64,000 bases of DNA from Candidatus Marimicrobium litorale. Lineage in GTDB: Bacteria; Pseudomonadota; Gammaproteobacteria; Pseudomonadales; Halieaceae. Under the pieces are notes generated by a model. It was given only the letters and a program-made list of their open reading frames with translations, did no database searches and was not told the origin of the DNA. The stretch is from contig NZ_SHNO01000001.1 of assembly GCF_026262645.1 (NCBI RefSeq), forward strand, positions 3,596,001 to 3,660,000, read 5' to 3'. Shown one piece after another: positions 1 through 8,557 of this stretch (the first letter of the stretch is position 1; every line of letters begins with the position of its first letter). Position numbers and translations under genes: made by a program.

Positions 1-244
1 CGCAATGAACCAGACGATCGATGGCTCCTTGCTGCGTAAGTATAGCCTGTATGGTCGCCTGTACCTGCTCAAGGTTTGCTACGTCGCATATGAATGTGCT
101 GACTCGTTCAGAAGCCAGCTCGCCAAGGGCAGTCTCGTTCATGTCCAGCACGCAAACGTGCCAGCCCCGCGATGCCCAACGCTCGACAAAAGCTCGTCCA
201 ATACCGCTGGCACCGCCTGTTATCACTACTGTTCCAGGTTTCAT
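1..244 (-). CDS. Short-chain dehydrogenase, N-terminal part (runs off the window)
   Basis: The minus strand from 244 reads through to base 1 as an open frame of 81 codons that begins with a beta strand and the cofactor-binding motif TGGASGIG (residues 9-16), followed by an Asp-ending second strand (VCVLD) and a conserved CDVA. This is the NAD(P)-binding Rossmann start of a classical SDR; the YxxxK active site lies beyond the window. The ATG at 244 is 16 bp after the stop of the acetoacetate-decarboxylase-like gene, so it is the next member of the same operon. Substrate is unknown; an alcohol or ketone oxidoreductase step in the same catabolic pathway is inferred. Confidence 0.85.
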   Translation of the reverse strand, partial: MKPGTVVITGGASGIGRAFVERWASRGWHVCVLDMNETALGELASERVSTFICDVANLEQVQATIQAILTQQGAIDRLVHC

Positions 245-260
245 TGACACAAAGCTCGTC

Positions 261-1010
261 CTAAGTCAGTGGTTCAGGTGCGCTCATACTGAAACGCAAC
301 TTGCCCATGTGCCCAGACATCAGCGGTTTTTTTGGCAGGCCCAGCCGGCGCAGAGGCGCTACGAGATCATGGTCTGACAGTGCCAGTTCACCATCACGAC
401 CGTAGGCTGCATCGGAAAATTGTTGTGACAGGTAACCCAGATGCGGTTTGCCTTCAAAAATAGAATAGACCGGTGAATTTAGCGGCTTGAGAGTCCCGGA
501 ACCTGTGTTGCTAACGCTATAACGCAATATTTCCTGCCCATCACGGTGCAGTGTCGTTACGCTACGGTCAGAAGATTTACTGTGGCGAATGTCTTCGATT
601 GTCTTGGGATAGCCCCACATCTGAATGCCGCACTCCAGGGCTGACTTTTCCGTTACCGGTAAAAACCAAGTGAATGATGGCTGATTACCGCGCAGAATAT
701 TGATCCAGGTACCGAGGTAGGGAAGTAGGGGCTTACCAGAGACTTTGTTCACAAAGAAGGCGCAGCCAATTTCTTCATAGGTGCCACATTCGGTATCGGT
801 ATAGTGTACGCCCGCGAAGCTCAATACGGCCTTGCCGGGCGCCACCTCCGCGACGGTGAAGCCACTGTCGGCAATCAGTTCGTTCGCGACCCTGCTCGGT
901 ACAATGAACATACCCACTGACGTACTGCCGTTGTGAAACAGGGTGGGATAGCCAAGGTCCTCGCCTTCAATATTGAATCTGCGATCTGCATGGGGGCTCA
1001 TTGACGACAT
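261..1010 (-). CDS. Acetoacetate decarboxylase-like protein
   Basis: A 249-residue protein of the acetoacetate decarboxylase fold family. The region FxVNKVSGKPLLPYLGTW followed by MWGYPKTIEDI (WGYPK at residues 132-136) matches the family segment carrying the Schiff-base lysine, here Lys136 by position. In the family the lysine forms an imine with a beta-keto acid and decarboxylates it, but many homologues in catabolic clusters are annotated only by fold and may be hydratases or aldolases. An AGGAG lies about 10 bases before the ATG at 1010. It sits in the operon between an SDR and a SnoaL-like protein. Real enzymatic activity is an inference. Confidence 0.85.
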   Translation of the reverse strand: MSSMSPHADRRFNIEGEDLGYPTLFHNGSTSVGMFIVPSRVANELIADSGFTVAEVAPGKAVLSFAGVHYTDTECGTYEEIGCAFFVNKVSGKPLLPYLGTWINILRGNQPSFTWFLPVTEKSALECGIQMWGYPKTIEDIRHSKSSDRSVTTLHRDGQEILRYSVSNTGSGTLKPLNSPVYSIFEGKPHLGYLSQQFSDAAYGRDGELALSDHDLVAPLRRLGLPKKPLMSGHMGKLRFSMSAPEPLT

Positions 1011-1076
1011 GACATGCTAGCTCCTGAAATAGTTAGGTTGCGGAATTGCTTTTTACAAGAGAAAATTCCAAGCGCC

Positions 1077-1442
1077 TTATCCCCATTTTCCGTTGCCGTA
1101 GGGCGTGTTCCAGCAATGCGCTAGCTTTCCATCTTCAACCTTAAATACCTCAATACCACAGAGTTGTAGTGACTCGTCTTTCTCGGATGTGATTTCCCAA
1201 ATTGAGGTTACATATGTATCGTCGGCGTGAGTAATAATTCGTTCGATATGAATGCCAACGTCCTCACGCACCATCCTTACACGATCAATCTGCTCCTGAT
1301 GGCTGAGGGCTGTGGTTTTACCCTCGGGGTCATGACGAATAATGGGGTCTGCGCAAACCTCGCGTACTAACTCGTAGTTGCCTTGGTTGCTGGCTTCTTC
1401 CCAGTACCGCTCCAGTAATACTTGTGCCTTTGATTTTGCCAT
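1077..1442 (-). CDS. SnoaL/NTF2-like protein
   Basis: A 121-residue single-domain protein with the cone-shaped NTF2 pattern: an N-terminal helix (AQVLLERYWEEASNQGNYELVREVCAD), a HDPEG turn, then alternating strands ending in EVFKVEDGKLAHCWN. Such proteins serve as isomerases, cyclases or hydratases, or as non-catalytic partners, in steroid, polyketide and terpenoid metabolism. A conserved Asp/His pair is plausible (HDPEG, residues near 37-41) but the reaction cannot be named. It shares the operon with SDRs and the decarboxylase-like gene; the gap to the upstream SDR is 82 bp. Confidence 0.8.
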   Translation of the reverse strand: MAKSKAQVLLERYWEEASNQGNYELVREVCADPIIRHDPEGKTTALSHQEQIDRVRMVREDVGIHIERIITHADDTYVTSIWEITSEKDESLQLCGIEVFKVEDGKLAHCWNTPYGNGKWG

Positions 1443-1524
1443 TTTTAGTTACTCTCTTGTTTATTTGAATAGGGTCGCCGGTCTGTTTTCGGTCCTAGCC
1501 AGAGTGTTCTGCCCTAGCGAGGCG

Positions 1525-2322
1525 TTATCTAAAGAAAAATCCTATAAAGCGCTGAAACGAAACGGGGAAAATCCGTTTCAGGAACTCCGCGATATGCGCA
1601 TCGGCACCAACAATAACGCGTAATTTTTTTCGTTCGACGGCTCTAACAATTTTTTCGGCGGCTTTGTCCGTCGGCATCCCATACTTTTCCTGCAGCTCGG
1701 AGGCCTTTGCCTGTGCGTCGGCATCCAGCATGCGTGAAGTGCGAATGACATTGCTTCGAATGGTGCCAGGGTGCACGGTGGTTACACGCACGGTGGTTGA
1801 GGCCAGCTCAGTCCACAGTGCTTCGGAGAAACCGCGAACACCTGCTTTGGAGGCTGAGTACATCGCCTGTCCGGGCATACTAAAGAAACCAAACATGCTG
1901 GATAGATTCACAATGTGGGCTTCGGGCGATTGTTTCAAATAGGGCAGAAAAAATTTACAGCCGTAAATGAGGCCCTTCAGATTTATATCCAACAACCACT
2001 CGGCGTCTTCAATCGAATGATCGTCAAACATCGCGCCGACGCTTACGCCTGCATTGTTGATCAGCACATCGATCGATCCATGCGCCGTGACGATAGCCGA
2101 AGGGAGTTGTTCCATGCTGGCTCGGTCGCTGACGTCGGCTCTGTGGGATGACACTGTAGAGCCAGTTTTTGACAGTTCCTCGCTAATAGCTTGAAGTCCG
2201 GATTCATCGATATCCACCAGGGCCAGCACGGCACCTCTGGCGGCGATGGCGCGAGCAAGCGCCTGACCAATACCGCTGGCCGCACCGGTTATCACAACAA
2301 CCTTTTGATGGAGTGTTTTCAT
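1525..2322 (-). CDS. Short-chain dehydrogenase/reductase
   Basis: A 265-residue classical SDR. Visible motifs are TGAASGIG (residues 12-19) for the dinucleotide, NNAG (89-92) for fold stability, Ser141/142 and the catalytic pair Tyr155/Lys159 in YSASK. The second strand ends in LVDID, and Asp there argues for NAD(H) preference. The C-terminus continues beyond the core with a basic, hydrophobic tail (residues 225-265), as in SDRs that dock on membranes or lipid-like substrates. It lies between the HAD hydrolase and the SnoaL-like gene in the same operon. Confidence 0.9.
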   Translation of the reverse strand: MKTLHQKVVVITGAASGIGQALARAIAARGAVLALVDIDESGLQAISEELSKTGSTVSSHRADVSDRASMEQLPSAIVTAHGSIDVLINNAGVSVGAMFDDHSIEDAEWLLDINLKGLIYGCKFFLPYLKQSPEAHIVNLSSMFGFFSMPGQAMYSASKAGVRGFSEALWTELASTTVRVTTVHPGTIRSNVIRTSRMLDADAQAKASELQEKYGMPTDKAAEKIVRAVERKKLRVIVGADAHIAEFLKRIFPVSFQRFIGFFFR

Positions 2323-2353
2323 CGATTGACGCTCAGTAGAGGCACTGCAATAT

Positions 2354-3022
2354 CTAGTTCAGACCTAATGCGGCATCAAGGTCGGCGACGGTCTTCGCAC
2401 CATCGCCATCCACCAGTATTGAGCGAATGTTAAGCTCTCGTGCAGCAATAACATTGCCTTCAAAGTCGTCTAGAAAGATCACTTCTTCTGCAGCGAGGCC
2501 GCCTATCTCCAATGCTTTTACAAAAATGGCGGGGTTTGGCTTGCGCATACCGACTTCGCTGCTATCGATGACAAAGTCGAACAAATCATCCACGGGCAAC
2601 ATGCCTCGCCAGTGCTCTTTGAGCTCTAAAACATTGTTAGTGATTATGCCGGTGCCTAAACCTGAGGCACGAATTTTTGCAACGTATTCAACCAGTTCGG
2701 TGCGCAGCCCGCCCCCGTTTTCGGCCATGGCCATGAATACCTCCCAAATGTCGACATTCAGCCCCTGCGCTTGCCCTAGCGCCAGAATGCTGTCGCGTGC
2801 GCTTTCAAGTGAAATCTCACCACGTTCTACCTGGTGCCAAGGGTGGCTGCCATCATGTCCGTAACCGCCGAAGGCAATGTCGGTGACCTGTTTGTCGGAT
2901 GCGCCGATCTTTTCTGCGTAGGCGGTAAAGGCGTGAAAGGGCGAGTCTGTAAAGACGCCGCCGAAATCGAAGATCACTGCTTTCAGTTTTGCTGTCGTGT
3001 CATTGCTCGTGTCATTGCTCAT
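2354..3022 (-). CDS. HAD-superfamily hydrolase (epoxide-hydrolase N-terminal type)
   Basis: HAD fold with all four motifs: DFGGVFTD (motif I, nucleophile Asp), ITNN (motif II), KPNPAIF (motif III lysine) and FLDDFEGN (motif IV acidic pair). This arrangement matches the HAD group that includes the N-terminal phosphatase domain of soluble epoxide hydrolases and acyl-CoA-dehydrogenase-linked HADs. A frame also opens at 3055, but the ATG at 3022 has GGAG about 11 bases upstream and leaves an 8-bp gap to the preceding stop, so it is preferred. Three tandem SNDT-like repeats start the protein. Substrate unknown; a phosphorylated pathway intermediate is a guess. Confidence 0.8.
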   Translation of the reverse strand: MSNDTSNDTTAKLKAVIFDFGGVFTDSPFHAFTAYAEKIGASDKQVTDIAFGGYGHDGSHPWHQVERGEISLESARDSILALGQAQGLNVDIWEVFMAMAENGGGLRTELVEYVAKIRASGLGTGIITNNVLELKEHWRGMLPVDDLFDFVIDSSEVGMRKPNPAIFVKALEIGGLAAEEVIFLDDFEGNVIAARELNIRSILVDGDGAKTVADLDAALGLN

Positions 3023-3030
3023 GTCATTGA

Positions 3031-3897
3031 TCACTCCGTTAGCAGGGTCACACAACCCGTGTCACCTTGATTTACTTGATAGACGAGGGTGCGCTCGGTA
3101 GTGCCGGATGCTACGCAGTGATCTATAGCGCTGCGTAGATGCACTTCTCCAACAACATTGAGAACGGAGTCATACTGCCCCGCGAATGAAGCCTCTGCGC
3201 CGTCCTCTCCTTGTGCAGAGGAGCGCACGGCTACTTTGTTACCACCCAAGCCAAGATAATCTTGATCCAGATCTTGTGGATAAGCACCCGATTGAGCGCC
3301 GCGTATTACAAAGGCAGCGGGCACAATTTGCACTGCGCTTGCTGCTGAGCCCACTACGATGACGCGCTTCCCTGCCAGATCTGCATCGTGGTTCCAGTGT
3401 GTTCCGTGCCAGCTGTCTCCCTCAAAAGAGTCCATCCCGGGGACATCGGGAAACTGCGGCGTGTGCTGATTGCCCATGGCATTGATGACAACGTCGAACT
3501 CATGCTCATCACCCTGGCTGGTTTGTAGTTTCCAGTTGCCACCTTCCTGATAGTGCGCACTGCTGATTTTGGTGTTCAGCGTCATGTGTGAGTCCAGTCC
3601 GAATTCCGTCGCACAACGCGCCAGATAGGGCTGAATCTCGGGCTGCTCGACAAAGCTCGCTGTCCAGTCGGGGTTCGGGGCATAGGAAAATGAGTAGGAG
3701 TGAGCCCAGACATCGCAAGCCAGACCGGGGTAGGTGTTTAGGCTCCAGGTGCCACCTGGGGCGTCAAGTGCATCAAAAATCGTGAACTCAGTGAAGACTT
3801 TTTGAAAAAGCTCAAGACCCGCTGCTATTCCTGTGCCAATGATGGCGACGCGCAATGTGGGTGTATCTTGCATAGCTATATTCCCTGAGTTCGCCAA
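3031..3897 (-). pseudogene. Chimera: Baeyer-Villiger monooxygenase N-terminus fused to a PEP-synthase-type domain fragment
   Basis: Residues 1-193 are the front of a flavin Baeyer-Villiger monooxygenase: FAD motif IIGTGIAAG (19-27), PGGTWSLNTYPGLACDVWAHSYSFS, ATG-like NAMGNQHTPQFP, and the start of the NADPH site (VIVVGSAASAVQIVP). BVMOs are about 480-550 residues, so over half is missing, including most of the NADPH domain. From about residue 194 the frame continues as a piece of a PEP synthase/PPDK N-terminal nucleotide-binding domain: FVI, then VAVRSSAQGEDGAEASFAGQ (222-241) and LNVVGE, stopping after 288 residues. Both parts are incomplete, so neither enzyme should work. The junction is near 3319. 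It was probably made by a deletion that joined two neighbouring genes of this catabolic operon; the reading frame was kept by chance. Confidence 0.75.
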
Positions 3898-3919
3898 GGC
3901 TGTAGCATCGGTGTGGAGC

Positions 3920-4711
3920 TCATGTTAGGCCCATCATCTCCACGATGCCGTGGCTATGACCGGCAATGTAACCGCCATCGGCTACGATGGCTTGGCCAGT
4001 AACGAATGACGCTTCTTCTGACGCCAGGAACAGGGCAACATTTGCCATTTCCACCGGCTCACCAAAGCGTCCCAGTTTGGTTTGCGCCATGATGTCGGCC
4101 TTCACTTCTTTCATGAAATCCTGATTGAGTACGCTGTCGAACATTGGAGTTTCAATAAACCCAGGGCACAAAGCGTTGCACCGTATGCCCATACGGCCGT
4201 AGTCGATGGCAATGTTCTTACTTAGATTTACCACGCCTGCTTTAGATGCGTTGTATGAACTACCACCCTCGGTGGCAACGACGCCTTCGCAACTGGCAAT
4301 GGTGACGATACTGCCACTGCGCTGCTCCATCATCTGGGGCAATACGGCTTTGGTTGAGAAAAAGGTGCCATTGAGATTGATGTTGATCACGTGTCGCCAG
4401 GCGTCTTCGTCAACCATGTGTACAGGCCCGGCATCGCCAATTCCTGCAGACGTAACCAGAGCATCCAGAGAACCAAAGGTTTCTACTGCCTGAGCGACCA
4501 CCGCCTGCTGTGCTGCAAGGCTGGTGACGTCGGCTTCAATGAAGAGATTGTTGTTCGTTAACGATGCGATTTCATCCCAGTGCTCAGACGCCTTAAGATC
4601 GAGGCCAACTACGGCAGCACCCTCTTCGGCAAAGCGTTTGGCGCAGGCGAAACCAATGCCGGAGGCAGCGCCAGTAACCAGCGCTACTTTGTTTTGTAAG
4701 CGTTTACTCAT
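3920..4711 (-). CDS. Short-chain dehydrogenase (3-oxoacyl-ACP reductase-like)
   Basis: A 263-residue classical SDR with TGAASGIG (residues 13-20), a TSAG replacement of the usual NNAG (87-90), Ser140 and Tyr153/Lys157 in YNASK. The closing segment FVTGQAIVADGGYIAG is the typical SDR C-terminal loop seen in FabG-like and hydroxysteroid/dihydrodiol dehydrogenases. LGLDLK after strand two suggests NAD(H). It sits between the monooxygenase remnant and the esterase; gaps are about 20 and 48 bp, consistent with one operon. Confidence 0.9.
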   Translation of the reverse strand: MSKRLQNKVALVTGAASGIGFACAKRFAEEGAAVVGLDLKASEHWDEIASLTNNNLFIEADVTSLAAQQAVVAQAVETFGSLDALVTSAGIGDAGPVHMVDEDAWRHVININLNGTFFSTKAVLPQMMEQRSGSIVTIASCEGVVATEGGSSYNASKAGVVNLSKNIAIDYGRMGIRCNALCPGFIETPMFDSVLNQDFMKEVKADIMAQTKLGRFGEPVEMANVALFLASEEASFVTGQAIVADGGYIAGHSHGIVEMMGLT

Positions 4712-4759
4712 GATTGCGTCCTGTTTCTATCGCTTCTTCCTGCGACGGTACTGCTCTAT

Positions 4760-5686
4760 TCAGGCGAAAACCGTCTTTAAGAAGTCAATCCTTTTTTGCA
4801 TTGAGGCAACGACAATTTCATTTTTTCCATAACCATCGTAACCATGAATTGTGCCGCTCGTTTCATTGAGCAGTAGTATATTTTTCTTCGCTGTCAGTAG
4901 CGCAGCATAATTGAGTCCCTCATCGCGAAGGGGGTCGAACTCAGCAGTTTCGATATATGTAGCGGGTAAGTTGCTCACTTCGCCATGGCCTGGTGTTGCG
5001 TAGAGTGGAGGCGCTGACGAATTGAAATTCTTCAGATACATGTCCCACATGCGCTTGTTCGATATGGCATTCCACAAAGGAACATCCACAAAGTCTGTGG
5101 CCGAGGTGGTGCCGCAGCGATGGTCCAGGACAGGATAAATCAGCATCTGGCCGCAGAGCTGAATCAGATCTTTATCTCTGCACTTCTGCGCAACGCCTGC
5201 AGCCAATGCGCCCCCTGCGCTATCACCGCCCACAGCGATGCGCGATTGATCGACACCGAGTCTTCTTGCGTTCGCAACAACCCAGCTCAGCGCTGTATAA
5301 GAATCGTCAAACCCATCGGGGAATGGGTTTTTCATGGCCAGTCGATAACAGACGAATACGACTATGCAGCCTGTTGCTCTTGCATAGCGTGCGGAATTTT
5401 CGATATGCATGCTGGAAAACGTCATGGCGAAAGCGCCACCGTGGTAATAGATCAAGCAAGGCGCGTCGGACTGTACATTGTCTGGTGTTATCACTCTAAC
5501 CTTGATCGGCTCTCCGTCATCGGCCGTAACGCTGCGGGGGACGATGGTGACGCCCTCTGGCCGCTTTGCCAGTACTCGAGTCAATCGCAATAGAAAGTTC
5601 AAAGGTGCGATGATCAGTGGGCTGAATTTGACATTCAGTACCGGGACCTTTTTGAAGTCGTTATGTAGACTGTATTTATCAGCCAC
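4760..5686 (-). CDS. Alpha/beta hydrolase, hormone-sensitive-lipase family
   Basis: A 308-residue esterase of the HSL (family IV) group. YYHGGAFA (residues 80-87) forms the oxyanion hole, GDSAGG carries nucleophile Ser156, and Asp251 (EFDPLRDEG) with His281 (IHGYDGY) complete the triad by position. The N-terminal cap region (1-60) is usual for the family and binds the acyl chain or a hydrophobic ring. In an operon with a Baeyer-Villiger-type remnant, hydrolysis of a lactone or ester product is a natural role, but this is inference. No signal peptide, so cytoplasmic. Confidence 0.88.
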   Translation of the reverse strand: MADKYSLHNDFKKVPVLNVKFSPLIIAPLNFLLRLTRVLAKRPEGVTIVPRSVTADDGEPIKVRVITPDNVQSDAPCLIYYHGGAFAMTFSSMHIENSARYARATGCIVVFVCYRLAMKNPFPDGFDDSYTALSWVVANARRLGVDQSRIAVGGDSAGGALAAGVAQKCRDKDLIQLCGQMLIYPVLDHRCGTTSATDFVDVPLWNAISNKRMWDMYLKNFNSSAPPLYATPGHGEVSNLPATYIETAEFDPLRDEGLNYAALLTAKKNILLLNETSGTIHGYDGYGKNEIVVASMQKRIDFLKTVFA

Positions 5687-5725
5687 TACGATGCTCTCCT
5701 GAAATGCGAATACACCACTTGACGC

Positions 5726-6574
5726 CTATATGGCAGGCGGAGCGAAGGTTGGATTCCGCACTTCGCGCAAATCGTCAAGCCGGGTATTCGCTGTCTCGCG
5801 CCAGGGGTTTTCGGCAGGTGGTAATACATAGAACAGCTGATCTTTGATAGCCTGCAGTACACGCTCTGCCAATACTCGCGGTGCCAAAGAGCCGGCAGTG
5901 GCATCGGTAATCGCCGTCATCGACATTTTTTGCATGTCAGTGATGTTCTCTTCTGCCAAATCAGCAGGGCGATTGCGTGAAGACGTCGCAATACTCGTGT
6001 TCACTAGTTCCGGACAAAGCACGGATACGCTAATTTGTGGTGCTGTCATAGCCAGTTCGTGAAACAGGCACTCGCTCAGCGCCAGAGCCGCATGTTTGGT
6101 CATGTGGTAAATACCGGCAAAGGGCAGGGTGCACATCGATGCCATGGAAGAGGTGTTCACAATATGGCATTCATCTCCCTGTGCAATCATTTGCGGGACG
6201 AAATGACGCATGCCGTGGATGATCCCCCACTGGTTCACCTTCATTAGCCATTCGTAGTCGTCTTCAGTTTGTTCCCAGAGCAGACCACCAGTGTACACGC
6301 CAGCGTTGTTGCACAGGATCTGCACACTGCCAAAGCGTTCAACCGTGGCCCGACACAATGCCGCTACAGACTCACCAGAACCGACATCCGTCAGTACGCC
6401 GATCGCTTTCACGCCAATAGCGGTTACCTCAACAACGGCATCATCCAGTTTATTCTGTTCTATATCCGCCAGGACCACGTTCATGCCCTGCTCGGCGAAT
6501 ACCTTGGCCAGTTGTAGGCCGATGCCGCTAGCCGCGCCCGTGACAACTGCAGTCTTGCTCCCAAACTCATTCAT
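5726..6574 (-). CDS. Short-chain dehydrogenase, first gene of the catabolic operon
   Basis: The frame is open from 6697, but the ATG at 6574 (MNEFGSK) precedes the Rossmann motif TGAASGIG by the normal distance and has CAGGAC about 7 bases upstream; the longer N-terminus is Arg-rich and overlaps the promoter region. The 282-residue product has NNAG, a catalytic Tyr in YHMTK and VLADIE after strand two (NAD(H)-type). It is the fourth SDR of the operon and the gene closest to the divergent TetR regulator, so the operon promoter should lie in 6575-6800. Confidence 0.9.
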   Translation of the reverse strand: MNEFGSKTAVVTGAASGIGLQLAKVFAEQGMNVVLADIEQNKLDDAVVEVTAIGVKAIGVLTDVGSGESVAALCRATVERFGSVQILCNNAGVYTGGLLWEQTEDDYEWLMKVNQWGIIHGMRHFVPQMIAQGDECHIVNTSSMASMCTLPFAGIYHMTKHAALALSECLFHELAMTAPQISVSVLCPELVNTSIATSSRNRPADLAEENITDMQKMSMTAITDATAGSLAPRVLAERVLQAIKDQLFYVLPPAENPWRETANTRLDDLREVRNPTFAPPAI

Positions 6575-6730
6575 TGTTTTGTCCTGATTTTGTCCCGGTT
6601 CTACTTCATTCGAGTCGTTATGCGCTGATCTACGCTTCTCTGAACGACTACCACGAAGCATTCGTATCGGAGACCTACGACCTTGACGCCTTGCCATAAA
6701 AGCGCCGCTATAGCGTGGGGCTGGAGTTAT

Positions 6731-6750
6731 AGGTTACTAACCTGTAACCT
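6731..6750. promoter_or_regulatory. Inverted-repeat operator for the divergent TetR regulator
   Basis: The sequence AGGTTAC-TAACCT-GTAACCT is a perfect 7-bp inverted repeat with a 6-bp spacer, centred between the SDR start (6574) and the tetR start (6822). Size and position are those of a TetR-family operator controlling both the operon and the regulator. Binding is inferred from position only. Confidence 0.6.
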
Positions 6751-6821
6751 AATCGAGTAGAGGCAGTACGTCAACCATTGGCGGTTTAGCCTTGCAGCCT
6801 TAACGAACCAGGAACAGCTCG

Positions 6822-7403
6822 ATGATCAGCTCCTCCAAAACCCGTATTCTGGACGCCGCGGAGACGCTGTTCGCAAACACCGGTTATGAGGCGACCTCAA
6901 TCGTGGATATCGCCGATACAGTGGGGGTTCGCGGGCCTGCCATCTATAAACACTACAGTAGCAAAGCTGCCATCTACGATGCAGTGATAGATCGCCTGTT
7001 CACGCCGATGAAAGCGGTTACGGAGCTCCCCGCCAGCGTGGTAGAGCCGCAGTCATTTGAGCTATTGGAGCAGTTGGTAAAACACCATATCGACAATCCC
7101 AATATTCCGCGTCTCATCCAGCAGGCGACACTCAGTTCGGGCGAACACCTGGAGAAGCTTGTGACGGAATGGTACAGACCGTTCTTCTCGAAGGTCCTGG
7201 AACAGTCCTCGGCTATTACACCCGTCATCATGGCTTTTCATAGCATGCTGCTGGGTTATATAACGCTCGCCCCCCTGCACCAGAAAATATTTCAGCTGGA
7301 CCCTTTAGACGAGCACCACGTTGCGGAGCAATTGAAACTGCAGAACCAAATGGCAGCGTTGTTACTGACGGCTACAGACTCAGAGGTGGAAGAGACTGAC
7401 TGA
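6822..7403 (+). CDS. TetR-family transcriptional regulator
   Basis: A 193-residue protein. Residues 6-52 form the TetR helix-turn-helix (TRILDAAETLFANTGYEATSIVDIA, then AIYKHYSSKAAIY recognition helix). The C-terminal part is helical and variable, as in ligand-binding domains of this family. It is transcribed away from the SDR/esterase operon and a perfect inverted repeat lies between them, so it is the likely repressor of that operon, induced by a pathway substrate. The stop is followed 14 bp later by an IS6-type terminal repeat, so its downstream context is broken by mobile DNA. Confidence 0.9.
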   Translation: MISSSKTRILDAAETLFANTGYEATSIVDIADTVGVRGPAIYKHYSSKAAIYDAVIDRLFTPMKAVTELPASVVEPQSFELLEQLVKHHIDNPNIPRLIQQATLSSGEHLEKLVTEWYRPFFSKVLEQSSAITPVIMAFHSMLLGYITLAPLHQKIFQLDPLDEHHVAEQLKLQNQMAALLLTATDSEVEETD

Positions 7404-7416
7404 ATATTTATTGGGG

Positions 7417-7690
7417 TACTGACAAGTCAACCTGACCAAATTGATAGAATCGGTGCATGAATACATATAAACGCCACCGATTCCCATCGGACCTGGTAGT
7501 GCCAGATTAAGTCGCGGTAATGGGTAGAATCTGTCAATGAATACCTGCAAGCGTCGCCGATTCCAGCTAGGCGCCCCCCATCTGATATCATCAGCTGCGC
7601 TGTCTGGCTTTACTGCAAATTCAATTTAAGCCATCGAGATATTGAAGATCTACTCGCTGAACGAGGTATCACTGTCAGTAGCCCGCCAGC
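7417..7690 (+). mobile_element. Two nested 5' fragments of an IS6-family element
   Basis: A left terminal repeat TACTGACAAGTCAACC at 7417 precedes a transposase start (MNTYKRHRFPSD) that breaks off after about 75 bp. A second left end (TAGTGCCAGATTAAGTCG) starts at 7496 with MNTCKRRRF and then, after a frameshift, FNLSHRDIEDLLAERGITVS. No right end is seen before the ychJ-like gene. One copy therefore inserted into another or recombined with it, and both have lost the catalytic part. Confidence 0.65.
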
Positions 7691-7787
7691 TGACTCCATG
7701 GCCCTATCTGTACTCTGCCCAAGATTTGCCGAAAGGTGGGCAGTCTGGCGCAGAGGAGGGCGCCTAGCATGTGATAGCCTCACTGGT

Positions 7788-8192
7788 ATGACGATCAAAA
7801 AACCTCAAGTTGATTCAGCGGTATGCCCCTGTGGCAGCGAAGCGAATTATTCCAGGTGCTGTGGTCGCTATTTAGTGTGCGGAGAAACTCCCCAAACCGC
7901 TGAACAGTTGATGCGCTCTCGGTACTGCGCGTTTGTAGCATGTGACGAGCCCTATTTGCTGGCGACTTGGCACCCAGGTACGCGCCCAAGTAAAGTAAGC
8001 TTGGAAGGGAAGCACCGCTGGCTGGGTCTCAGCGTAAGAACTGCTGAATTGGGGGGAGCGAGTGATTTGACCGGTACTGTGGAGTTTGTTGCTCGATTCA
8101 AGGTCGATGGCAAGGGCCATCGTCTACATGAAATCAGTCAATTCGAAAAAATAGATGGCCGTTGGTACTACCTTGAAGGGCAGCATCTATAG
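7788..8192 (+). CDS. YchJ-like SEC-C/NTF2 protein
   Basis: The 134-residue frame from the ATG at 7788 starts with the zinc-binding SEC-C-like pattern CPCGSEANYSRCCGRYL, then the YchJ core AEQLMRSRYCAFVACDEPYLLATWHPGTRP and a beta-rich end (GTVEFVARFKVDG...GRWYYLEG). This is the UPF0225/YchJ family, of unknown function, thought to be cytosolic metal-binding proteins. The frame also opens at 7698, but those 30 residues are IS-derived sequence. No clear ribosome site is visible because IS debris ends just upstream, so expression may have been altered by the insertion. Confidence 0.75.
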   Translation: MTIKKPQVDSAVCPCGSEANYSRCCGRYLVCGETPQTAEQLMRSRYCAFVACDEPYLLATWHPGTRPSKVSLEGKHRWLGLSVRTAELGGASDLTGTVEFVARFKVDGKGHRLHEISQFEKIDGRWYYLEGQHL

Positions 8193-8557
8193 CTGGGAAT
8201 GTTAGCACCAGGGTCAGATTACACCCATCGACTCCAGCTTATGGGCCATCCCCCAGAGTCGGGCGCTCGCACTTTTCCGATCATAAAAAAACGTAGTGTT
8301 TAGGTGTAGGACAAATGAGCGTCCTGTTGGGAGTAGGTTTTTTCACAGCTCTTGTCGTATCGAGTTCAAGCCCCGCATCCCTCATTCTCGAATCGTTGCT
8401 TGAGAAAAGACAAGATTTCAGCTGTCCCACAGTGCTAGTTGGCTGATACCCGATTACCTATTCACTCTGCATTAGTGGGGTAGTGTAGACTGTCGCCAGA
8501 TAATCAACGCTATCAATCAAAAAAGGGCGGCTGACTTTGCCCATACCTGAGGCCATC
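8193..8557. other. Gene-free stretch with a short dispersed repeat
   Basis: No supported gene. Bases 8306-8345 (AGGACAAATGAGCGTCCTGTTGGGAGTAG context) are a diverged copy of a dispersed repeat also found at 9758, 17773 and 49449. The last 20 bases contain the ribosome site of the next gene (GAGG at about 8549). Confidence 0.5.
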
